From: an uncultured Alphaproteobacteria bacterium
GTDB taxonomy: Bacteria > Pseudomonadota > Alphaproteobacteria > Rhizobiales > Ancalomicrobiaceae
Assembly (NCBI GenBank): GCA_937919435.1
Contig: CALFRR010000256.1
Location: forward strand, 1-6,893
Direction of reading: 5' to 3'
Length of the DNA: 6,893 nt
Positions 1 to 4,791 of the stretch are shown here, piece after piece (within the stretch, counting starts at the first letter, position 1; the number at the start of each line of letters is the position of its first letter). Below the pieces are notes generated by a model. It did no database searches and was not told where the DNA came from. It saw only the letters and a list, made by a program, of their open reading frames with translations. The translations under genes and the position numbers were made by a program.

Positions 1-62
1 CGGCGGATCCGGTGGGCCTTCTCGGCGAGCTGCCGATTGTGCCCGGATTGGGGTGCGTTCAT
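1..62 (-). CDS. Start of probable transketolase N-terminal subunit (partial)
   Basis: Only the first 20 codons are in the window, read leftward from an ATG at 62-60. The peptide begins MNAPQSGHNRQLAEKAHRIR and the next codon starts as an Arg codon. The A-E-K-A-x-R-I-R-R pattern matches, from memory, the N-terminus of bacterial split transketolases, where it is followed by HALRMGEVQGQG. Such enzymes transfer two-carbon ketol units using thiamine diphosphate, and the N-terminal subunit carries the cofactor-binding domain. A weak AGG-type ribosome site lies about 8 bases before the ATG. The gene is on the same strand as the SDR gene, 90 bases downstream, so the two are probably one operon, and SDR plus split transketolase is a plausible sugar or polyol catabolic set. 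The call rests on a very short peptide and the cofactor-binding motif lies outside the window. Confidence 0.45.
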   Translation of the reverse strand, partial: MNAPQSGHNRQLAEKAHRIR

Positions 63-69
63 CGGACCT

Positions 70-89
70 GTCTCGATTCCGGTCTCGAT
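70..89. repeat. Short tandem direct repeat between SDR and the next gene
   Basis: GTCTCGAT occurs at 70-77 and again at 82-89 with a 4-base spacer, a 12-base period. It lies 8 bases before the start codon of the leftmost minus-strand gene, so it would be in that gene's leader. Its spacing could suit a DNA-binding protein, but two 8-mers are weak evidence and chance is a real possibility. Confidence 0.3.
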
Positions 90-152
90 CGGGACGCCGC
101 ACCGGCCGAAGAGGCCCGCGCGGCGCGTCGATGTCGTCGTCGGGTGGCCCGA

Positions 153-902
153 TCAGTGGATCAGCATACCGCCGTTGACGTCGATGACGTTGCCGGTCAG
201 GTAGCCGGAGAGATCGGAGGCCAGGAACAGGTAGATGTTGGCGACGTCCTGCGGCACGCCGAGGCGGCCGAGCGGGATGCCCGAAAGGATCTCGACCTTC
301 TTCTCGTCGGAGATCTTGCCGGCGTTGATGTCGGTCTGGATCAGGCCGGGGGAGACGCAGTTGACGCGGATGCCGTCGGGGCCGAGTTCGCGGGCCATCG
401 CCTTGGCGAGCCCGAGTACGCCGGCCTTGGCCGACGAATAATGGGCGCCGCCGAGGATGCCGCCGCCGCGCTGCGCCGAGACCGACGACATGCAGGCGAT
501 CGCCCCCTGTTTGCGCTCGCGCATGTGCGGGATCACCGCTTGCGACAGGAACAGGACGCCGTCGAGGTTGACCGACTGGATGCGGCGCCAGTCTTCCGGC
601 GAGATGTCCCAGACCTTGATCGGCTGGGTGATGCCGGCGTTGTTGATCAGAATGTCGATCTTGCCCGTCACCTTCAGCGCTTCGGCGATCGCCGCTTCGC
701 AGGAGGCCTTGTCGGCGACGTTGCAGCCGAGCCCGAGGTGACCGGTGCCGAGGCGCGCCGCGGCGGCCTTCGCCCCGGCCTCGTCGATGTCGAGGATGAC
801 GACGCGGGCGCCTTCCGCCGCGAACGTCCTGGCGGTGGCGAAGCCGATCCCGCGTTCGCCGGCACCACCCGAGATCACCGCCACCTTGTCCTGGAGAAGC
901 AT
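153..902 (-). CDS. Classical SDR family NAD(P)-dependent oxidoreductase
   Basis: A 249-residue protein, the usual length for a classical short-chain dehydrogenase/reductase, forming a cytoplasmic Rossmann-fold enzyme that oxidises an alcohol or reduces a carbonyl. Visible elements are the glycine-rich loop SGGAGERGIG (residues 11-20, two residues longer than the textbook TGxxxGIG), Asp38 at the end of beta-2 favouring NAD(H) over NADP(H), NNAG (87-90), and the catalytic set Asn112, Ser142, Tyr155 and Lys159 with the normal 13-residue Ser-Tyr spacing. PG at 185-186 and a C-terminal LTGNVIDVNGG also fit. The ATG at 902-900 is chosen because the Rossmann strand begins six residues later and AGGA lies just upstream; the frame stays open further upstream but that part is antisense to lysR. 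It is divergent from lysR and probably co-transcribed with the putative transketolase gene. Family members range from FabG-like reductases to polyol dehydrogenases, so the substrate is unknown. Confidence 0.95.
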   Translation of the reverse strand: MLLQDKVAVISGGAGERGIGFATARTFAAEGARVVILDIDEAGAKAAAARLGTGHLGLGCNVADKASCEAAIAEALKVTGKIDILINNAGITQPIKVWDISPEDWRRIQSVNLDGVLFLSQAVIPHMRERKQGAIACMSSVSAQRGGGILGGAHYSSAKAGVLGLAKAMARELGPDGIRVNCVSPGLIQTDINAGKISDEKKVEILSGIPLGRLGVPQDVANIYLFLASDLSGYLTGNVIDVNGGMLIH

Positions 903-982
903 GTTCCTACCCTTTGCTTCGTTCTTGGTTGGGACGATCTTGGCGCCGACGGCCCCTTGCCCAAAACGCATATATTGCGCGT

Positions 983-1005
983 ACAGGTGAATCGTGTTCA
1001 CCTGT
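983..1005. promoter_or_regulatory. Perfect inverted repeat with LysR T-N11-A box
   Basis: Arms ACAGGTGAA (983-991) and TTCACCTGT (997-1005) are perfect reverse complements around the 5-base spacer TCGTG. The symmetric T988 and A1000 form the T-N11-A core typical of LysR-family binding sites. The site lies in the 108-base divergent gap between the SDR gene and lysR, 5 bases before the lysR ATG. A TATATT at 971-976 could be the -10 element for lysR, which would place the repeat over its transcription start and suit autorepression. I found no matching -35 hexamer on either strand. Binding by the adjacent LysR protein is inferred from position and symmetry. Confidence 0.7.
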
Positions 1006-1010
1006 TCCCG

Positions 1011-1898
1011 ATGAAACCGCTCCCGCTCGGCAGTCTCCAGGCGTTCGAGGCGGCGGCCCGCACCGGCTCCTTCCGGGCGGCCGCGGAGGAGCTCGGCATC
1101 TCGCCGAGTGCGGTCAGCCACGCCATCCGCAAGCTCGAGGATCTGCTCGGCGCGGCGCTGTTCGAACGGGTCGGGCGACAGGCCTTCCTGAACCCGATCG
1201 GCACCAACCTCCATCACCATGTCGGCCGCGGCTTCGACGAGGTGCGGCAGGGGCTGGAGATGGTCGGCTCGCGCTCGACCAATCTGCTCAGGCTGCACTG
1301 TGCGCCGTCGATGGCGGCGCAATGGCTGACCCCGCGACTGACCCGGCTGATCGACGATCTGCCCGATCTCCGGGTTCGGCTCTCCGCCTCGTCCGACTAT
1401 CCGCGCTTCCAGAGCGACGATTTCGACGCCGACATCTGCTACGGCCCGCCGCGCGCCGAAGGTGTGGTCAGCATCCCGCTCGGGCTCGAGGTGGTCAGAC
1501 CGCTGTGTTCGCCGGCGATCGCCGCGAAGATCCGTCGGGCCGCCGACCTCCTCGACCAGAATCTGATCGAGAGCGAACACAAGCGGATCCGCTGGGACGC
1601 CTGGTTCGCGGTCAACGGCTTGCCGGCACCACATTCCGGCGGCTACCGTTTCGACCGCAGTTTCATGGCGATCGCGGCGGCGGCGAACGGCATCGGGGTG
1701 GCGCTGGAATCCACGCGACTGGTCGAAGCGGAACTCGCCTCGGGCCGGTTGGTGGCGCCGCTCGCCGGTGTCGCCGAGGACATCGAGTACGTCGGCCACT
1801 TCCTGGTGTTCCCGAGCACCTCGAAACCGAAGCGGGCGGTCCGCCTGTTCGCGGCTTGGCTGATGAAGGAACTGGCGCTGCCGCCGCCGTCGATCTGA
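1011..1898 (+). CDS. GcvA-like LysR family transcriptional regulator
   Basis: A 295-residue protein, normal for the family. Residues 1-60 are the winged helix-turn-helix domain: LxAFEAAARTGSF, then AAAEELGISPSAVSHAIRKL (about 23-42), then LGAALFERVGR. The rest is the periplasmic-binding-protein-like effector domain. RWDAWF around 194-199 and the SFMAIAAAANGIGVAL segment are typical of the GcvA/AmpR-like branch. It most likely controls the divergent SDR/transketolase operon in response to a small metabolite, and itself through the palindrome just upstream. The ATG at 1011 begins a standard family N-terminus (MKPLPLGSLQAFEAA). No purine-rich ribosome site precedes it, because the palindrome occupies that place. 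An in-frame GTG at 987 is an alternative start giving eight extra residues that do not look like the family. The open frame further upstream is antisense to the SDR gene and not part of this protein. Confidence 0.95.
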   Translation: MKPLPLGSLQAFEAAARTGSFRAAAEELGISPSAVSHAIRKLEDLLGAALFERVGRQAFLNPIGTNLHHHVGRGFDEVRQGLEMVGSRSTNLLRLHCAPSMAAQWLTPRLTRLIDDLPDLRVRLSASSDYPRFQSDDFDADICYGPPRAEGVVSIPLGLEVVRPLCSPAIAAKIRRAADLLDQNLIESEHKRIRWDAWFAVNGLPAPHSGGYRFDRSFMAIAAAANGIGVALESTRLVEAELASGRLVAPLAGVAEDIEYVGHFLVFPSTSKPKRAVRLFAAWLMKELALPPPSI

Positions 1899-2019
1899 CG
1901 GAACGCGCGGCGTCTCGTGCAGCCGGTTCACCAGGGCGCCTCCCGTCCGTCGCCCGCGAATCCGATGCGGACGCCGCCGGGCGGCGCCCGGTTCCTCCGC
2001 CGTCCGGTGGAGCGTCACG
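1899..2019. other. Short gap after lysR, no gene seen
   Basis: No frame here gives recognisable protein. The one structure seen is a small GC hairpin at 1972-1986 (arms CGCCGC and GCGGCG, 3-base loop), 73 bases after the lysR stop. It has no T-run, so it is a poor terminator candidate. The gap lies between lysR and the transposase remnant and may contain the unrecognisable part of that insertion. Confidence 0.4.
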
Positions 2020-2148
2020 GCCGAACGCCTCGCCGGCGCGATCCTGCTCGAACGGATCGACGAATGGGCCATCCATCGCTCCCGCCCCATGACGCCGGAA
2101 ACGATCGCCGCCATCGGCGATGATCCCGCCGTCCCACGGCCTGCCCGG
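2020..2148 (+). pseudogene. Remnant of IS256-family transposase, C-terminal end
   Basis: Reading codons from 2020 gives AERLAGAILLERIDEWAIHR, then MTPETIAAIGDDP followed by AVPRPA. From memory, this follows the conserved C-terminus of IS256-family (mutator-type) transposases, which run RLVGAILLEQNDEWAVQRARYMTLETIA, a few residues, DDP and PAV before the stop. The match keeps RL-GAILLE, DEWA, R-R, MT-ETIA and DDP in order and spacing. Nothing upstream of 2014 resembles the catalytic DDE domain, and there is no stop where the protein should end, so this is a dead fragment of about 40 codons rather than a gene. It marks an old insertion followed by deletion between lysR and the esterase operon. 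Confidence 0.65.
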
Positions 2149-2203
2149 CATGGCGGCCCGACTCCGCCGCCCACATCGGCGTGCCCCGCTGGCCGGAGGT
2201 CGG

Positions 2204-2229
2204 CTACACCACCTCACGGGACACGATCC
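2204..2229. mobile_element. Possible right-end remnant of the IS256-type element
   Basis: CTACACCACCTCACGGGACA and the bases after it (to 2229) lie about 55 bases beyond the transposase C-terminus, where a right terminal repeat should be. Read inward on the other strand it starts GGATCGTGTCCCGTGAGGTG and ends GGTGTAG; a GTGGTGTA-like core is common at the ends of IS256-family elements as I recall them. No partner left end is present in the window, in keeping with the missing 5' part of the transposase. The call depends on position and a remembered motif. Confidence 0.35.
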
Positions 2230-2668
2230 GCCGGGAAGATCTCAGAGGCGTCCGCCATCGGATCTTGGTTCGGTGAACTCCGGTTCGACTTTCCGAACCG
2301 GCCTTGCCGAAACTGGTGTTTCCTCCCTCTTCGGGCATCGGCGTGAATAGACGTTGGGTCCACGAAAAGATCCGCTCGACGAACGACCAGAGAATGGGGT
2401 CGAGCCACGGGGCCGATCTGCGATCCTCCGGTGTCGCCCCCTTTCCACGATCGCGCCACACCTCCGAGCTCCAGTCCACGTGGCGACATCGTATGTCTGA
2501 GGGCACTTCGGAATCTCCGGCAGCGCAGCGCCGAGGCGGATCGGACATCCCCTCGATGAGAGCCGGCCTCGACTCCAGCGGCGCCCTCGGGCGCAACAAT
2601 CCAGAACAACTTTAGAAACAATCGCGGAATGGCCGAGTGGAGAGGCTCGCACCGGCATTGTCCGGCTC
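2230..2668. other. Gene-poor spacer, no convincing gene
   Basis: About 440 bases with several overlapping open frames on both strands but none with a good ribosome site or recognisable domain. Base composition is visibly less GC-rich than in the flanking genes (for example 2595-2625), suggesting imported or decaying DNA. On the minus strand, 2479 to 2291 reads as a tryptophan-rich stretch including PWLDPILWSFVERIF and FSWTQRLFTPMPE, which looks less random than its surroundings but matches no family I can name. A short GC hairpin lies at 2581-2594 (GCGCC, CTCG loop, GGCGC), without a T-run. Confidence 0.4.
2280..2301. repeat. 8-bp perfect inverted repeat
   Basis: CCGGTTCG (2280-2287) and CGAACCGG (2294-2301) are perfect reverse complements around the 6-base spacer ACTTTC. 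No T-run follows on either strand, so it is not a standard intrinsic terminator. It sits about 50 bases beyond the presumed insertion-sequence end and could be a stem-loop or a protein site; its role is unknown. Confidence 0.4.
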
Positions 2669-2702
2669 GAACCGCGACGCCCGATACCGGTGTCGTGGGT
2701 TC
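2669..2702 (+). repeat. Long imperfect hairpin upstream of the esterase operon
   Basis: GAACCGCGACGCC (2669-2681) can pair with GGTGTCGTGGGTTC (2689-2702) around a 7-base loop. This gives 13 pairs including two G-T wobbles, with one bulged G. As RNA it would be stable. It lies about 260 bases before the first tannase-family gene. No T-run follows on the plus strand, so a terminator or attenuator role is not shown. It may be a leader structure or part of a control region. Confidence 0.4.
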
Positions 2703-2724
2703 TGGTGCGAGGCAATTACATCGT

Positions 2725-2748
2725 ACGTCGTATGTGTAAGCACGACGT
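2725..2748. promoter_or_regulatory. Operator-like inverted repeat upstream of first tannase gene
   Basis: ACGTCGT (2725-2731) and ACGACGT (2742-2748) are perfect 7-base inverted arms separated by 10 bases, so the half-site centres are 17 bases apart. That geometry could suit a dimeric regulator contacting nearly two helical turns. The site is 217 bases before the ATG of the first tannase-family gene. No regulator gene adjoins the operon in this window, and no good -35/-10 pair was found nearby. Confidence 0.35.
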
Positions 2749-2915
2749 TGAGGGTTCATCATGTGAGCGCAAACTTCCTTCGGTTGCGGTTCCGGTAGTT
2801 CATGTCGGGCCGTCGGCCGGCGAATTCGCGATGTGTTTTCCGAAGGGTGCTTCACGGCCCGCGGTCGATCGAGACCTCGGCCGCCGGAGGAGTGCACGCG
2901 CGAGTCCACACACCA

Positions 2916-2952
2916 GCCCCGCGAAGGGGCGGATCGGTCGAGCCACGGCTCG
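2916..2952 (+). promoter_or_regulatory. Two small hairpins just before the tannase ribosome site
   Basis: The first is GCCCC (2916-2920), loop GCGAA, GGGGC (2926-2930). The second is CGAGC (2939-2943), loop CACG, GCTCG (2948-2952). The second ends four bases before the GGAGG ribosome-binding site. In the mRNA they could influence ribosome access, but they may simply reflect high GC content. Confidence 0.3.
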
Positions 2953-2955
2953 CGC

Positions 2956-2960
2956 GGAGG
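2956..2960 (+). promoter_or_regulatory. Ribosome-binding site fixing the start at 2966
   Basis: GGAGG is followed by a 5-base spacer and then ATGATG. This supports translation beginning at 2966, or possibly at the second ATG at 2969. It rules out the much longer upstream open frame, whose extra residues precede the signal peptide and look random. Confidence 0.8.
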
Positions 2961-2965
2961 AAACG

Positions 2966-4651
2966 ATGATGAATTCGAAGATCGGGAGTCGTGTGCCCAC
3001 GATTCTCCTCGCCGGTGTCGCAGCGGTTTTCTCGACGTCGGCTGCGGTCGCCGAGGTCAAACCACTCGGCTGCGCCGAACTCGCCGACTTCACCGTCCAG
3101 GCGTCGGCGATCGGTCTGCCGACCAAGGGCGCCAAGATCGTCAAGGCGACCGAGATGGCACCGAGCGGCACCACGCCGCGCACCGTCGGTGCCTTCTGCC
3201 GGGTGAACGGCGAGATCGCCCCGGTCGATCCGGCGGCGCCGCCGATCAAGTTCGAGGTGAACCTGCCGAAGGAGTGGAACGGCAAGGCGCTGATGTACGG
3301 CGGCGGCGGTATGAACGGGACGATCCTGTCGACCGGCGGCGTCATCCGCCTGCAGCCGACCGAGATGCGGATCCCGCTCGGACGCGGCTGGGCCACCTTC
3401 GGCAGCGACTCCGGCCATTCCGGCACGTCGTCCGACGGCTCCTTCGCGATGAACGACGAGGCGCTGCGCAACTACGCCTTCGACGGTCTGATCAAGACCC
3501 GCGACGTCGCCGGCGCGGTGATCGCCGCCCATTACGGCAAGGCGCCCGACAAGGTCTATTTCCACGGTTCGTCGAACGGCGGCAAGGAGGCGCTCGGCCT
3601 GATCCAGCGTCGTCCGGACGCCATCGACGGCGCCATGGTGTTCTGGCCGGCGACCACCATCGGCGCCGGCAACCTCCAGTTCGTCCGCCTCGCCCGCGCC
3701 TTCATGGAGCCGGGGGCGGCGTTGTCGATCGGCAAGCGCCAGACCTTCCTGAAGGCGACGCTCGACGCCTGCGACATGCTCGACGGGGTCAAGGACGGGC
3801 TGGTCGCCGATGCGCGCGGCTGCGAAAAGATCTTCGATCCGAAGACCGCGACCGTCGACGGCAAGCCGCTGCGCTGTCCGTCGGGCAAGGACGAGGGCGA
3901 GTTCTGCCTCTCCGACGTCCAGATCCGCACGATCGAGAAGCTGGCGACGCCGATCACCTTCGAGAAGCCGCTGGCCAGCGGCACCACCCATTACCCCGGC
4001 TACTATCTCGGCGGCCTCGATCTCGGCACTCGGATCACCGACGATCTCTCCAGGGGCGTGACCATCCAGGGTCTCGGGATCGTCGCGCCGGCGCTTCCGG
4101 CGACCGCCGGCATGTCGTTCGAACACATCTTCGGCGATCAGTTCGTCCGCTATTTCGTCACCCGCAACCCGGGCGGCAATCTGATGGACTTCGATCCGGA
4201 GAAGCCCGGCGACCGGCTCGACCGGATGGTCGAACTCGGCGGTCTCCTCGACATGCCGAAGACCGACCTCTCCGCCTTCCGGAAGAAGGGCGGCAAGATC
4301 CTGCTGATCCACGGCCTCTCCGACCAGATCCTGCCGGCCAAGGCCTCGGAGGAGTACTACGAGGCGGTCAAGGCGACGATGGGCGCCGAAGCGGTCGGCT
4401 CCTTCCTCAAGTTCTACGAAGTCGCCGGTACCGCCCACAGCGGCTTCGGCATCGCCTTCTCGCCGACCTGGGACGTGCTCGGCGCGCTCGACGCCTGGGT
4501 GGTCGACGGCAAGGCTCCGGTCGCTCCGGTGGTGAAGGACATCTACGGCGTGCCCGGCCGCACCCGGCCGCTCTGCGAGTACCCGGCCTGGCCGAAGTAC
4601 CAGGGCAAGGGCGATCCGAACGACGCGGCGAACTTCGCCTGCACGCACTGA
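2966..4651 (+). CDS. Exported tannase/feruloyl esterase family hydrolase lacking the catalytic disulfide
   Basis: A 561-residue protein with a Sec signal peptide (residues 1-29, hydrophobic 12-22, cleavage after AVA29). The mature part is a PF07519 alpha/beta hydrolase, a family that cleaves carboxylic esters of aromatic acids such as gallate, ferulate or mono-hydroxyethyl terephthalate outside the cytoplasm. The nucleophile is Ser203 in HGSSNGGKE, the acid Asp453 in HGLSDQILP and the base His491 in GTAHSGFG. The lid calcium-site motif is CDMLDGVKDG with Asp270, Asp273 and Asp277. The C-terminal signature is RPLC-x2-P...C (Cys537, Cys559). The oddity is that the family's CS-D-HC motif has Ser202 and Ser492 where the two disulfide cysteines belong. 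The other eight cysteines (36, 78, 269, 286, 304, 314, 537, 559) remain. It is followed on the same strand, after 140 bases, by a diverged relative with the complete motif. Substrate unknown. Confidence 0.93.
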   Translation: MMNSKIGSRVPTILLAGVAAVFSTSAAVAEVKPLGCAELADFTVQASAIGLPTKGAKIVKATEMAPSGTTPRTVGAFCRVNGEIAPVDPAAPPIKFEVNLPKEWNGKALMYGGGGMNGTILSTGGVIRLQPTEMRIPLGRGWATFGSDSGHSGTSSDGSFAMNDEALRNYAFDGLIKTRDVAGAVIAAHYGKAPDKVYFHGSSNGGKEALGLIQRRPDAIDGAMVFWPATTIGAGNLQFVRLARAFMEPGAALSIGKRQTFLKATLDACDMLDGVKDGLVADARGCEKIFDPKTATVDGKPLRCPSGKDEGEFCLSDVQIRTIEKLATPITFEKPLASGTTHYPGYYLGGLDLGTRITDDLSRGVTIQGLGIVAPALPATAGMSFEHIFGDQFVRYFVTRNPGGNLMDFDPEKPGDRLDRMVELGGLLDMPKTDLSAFRKKGGKILLIHGLSDQILPAKASEEYYEAVKATMGAEAVGSFLKFYEVAGTAHSGFGIAFSPTWDVLGALDAWVVDGKAPVAPVVKDIYGVPGRTRPLCEYPAWPKYQGKGDPNDAANFACTH

Positions 4652-4670
4652 TCTCCGCGACCCGCATTTC

Positions 4671-4702
4671 CCCTCGGCGCGCCGGCGACGGCCCGCCGAG
4701 GG
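4671..4702 (+). terminator. Strong intergenic hairpin between the two esterase genes
   Basis: CCCTCGGCG (4671-4679) pairs perfectly with CGCCGAGGG (4694-4702). Inside, after one C-C mismatch, GCCG (4681-4684) pairs with CGGC (4689-4692) around a GCGA tetraloop of the stable GNRA class. The stem therefore has 13 pairs. It begins 19 bases after the stop of the first gene. No T-run follows, so it is not a textbook intrinsic terminator. It may protect the 3' end of the upstream message, partly terminate, or set different levels for the two genes. Confidence 0.5.
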
Positions 4703-4791
4703 ACGAGCGGCGCCGGATCGGCTCCCCCCGCCGCATCGCCCCCCATCCCTCGTCTCCGTCCTCGCCACCGCTCGTTCGGGAGGAAACCACC

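Noticed and set aside
12..1010. Plus-strand open frame running into lysR from upstream
   Set aside because: It is antisense to the well-supported SDR gene; only the part from 1011 matches the LysR family. High GC makes long antisense frames common.
1972..1986. Hairpin after lysR as a terminator
   Set aside because: The stem is only six pairs with a 3-base loop and no T-run, so a terminator call is not supported.
903..2174. Long minus-strand upstream extension of the SDR frame
   Set aside because: The extra residues are antisense to lysR and low in complexity, and the Rossmann fold begins right after the ATG at 902.
2624..2715. tRNA-like start (GCGGAATGGCCGAGTGG, D-arm-like) followed by a GGGTTC
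   Set aside because: It resembles the 5' end of a serine or leucine tRNA, but the 3' side has no matching acceptor strand, no proper TTCGAATCC loop and no clear anticodon arm.
2398..2948. 13-base direct repeat GGTCGAGCCACGG at 2398-2410 and 2936-2948
   Set aside because: One 13-mer match in a GC-rich 7-kb window is within reach of chance, and no similarity extends beyond it.
2690..2965. Upstream extension of the first tannase-family frame
   Set aside because: The extra 92 residues look random, precede a clear signal peptide and lack a ribosome site; GGAGG at 2956-2960 supports 2966.
2640..2965. Sigma-70 or sigma-54 promoter for the esterase operon
   Set aside because: No well-spaced -35/-10 pair or GG-N10-GC motif stood out; TTGAGG at 2748 with AAACTT 17 bases later is too weak to annotate.
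2852..4768. Very long minus-strand open frame opposite the first tannase gene
   Set aside because: It is rich in Arg, Gly, Asp and Ala with no domain, as expected for a shadow frame of a GC-rich gene.
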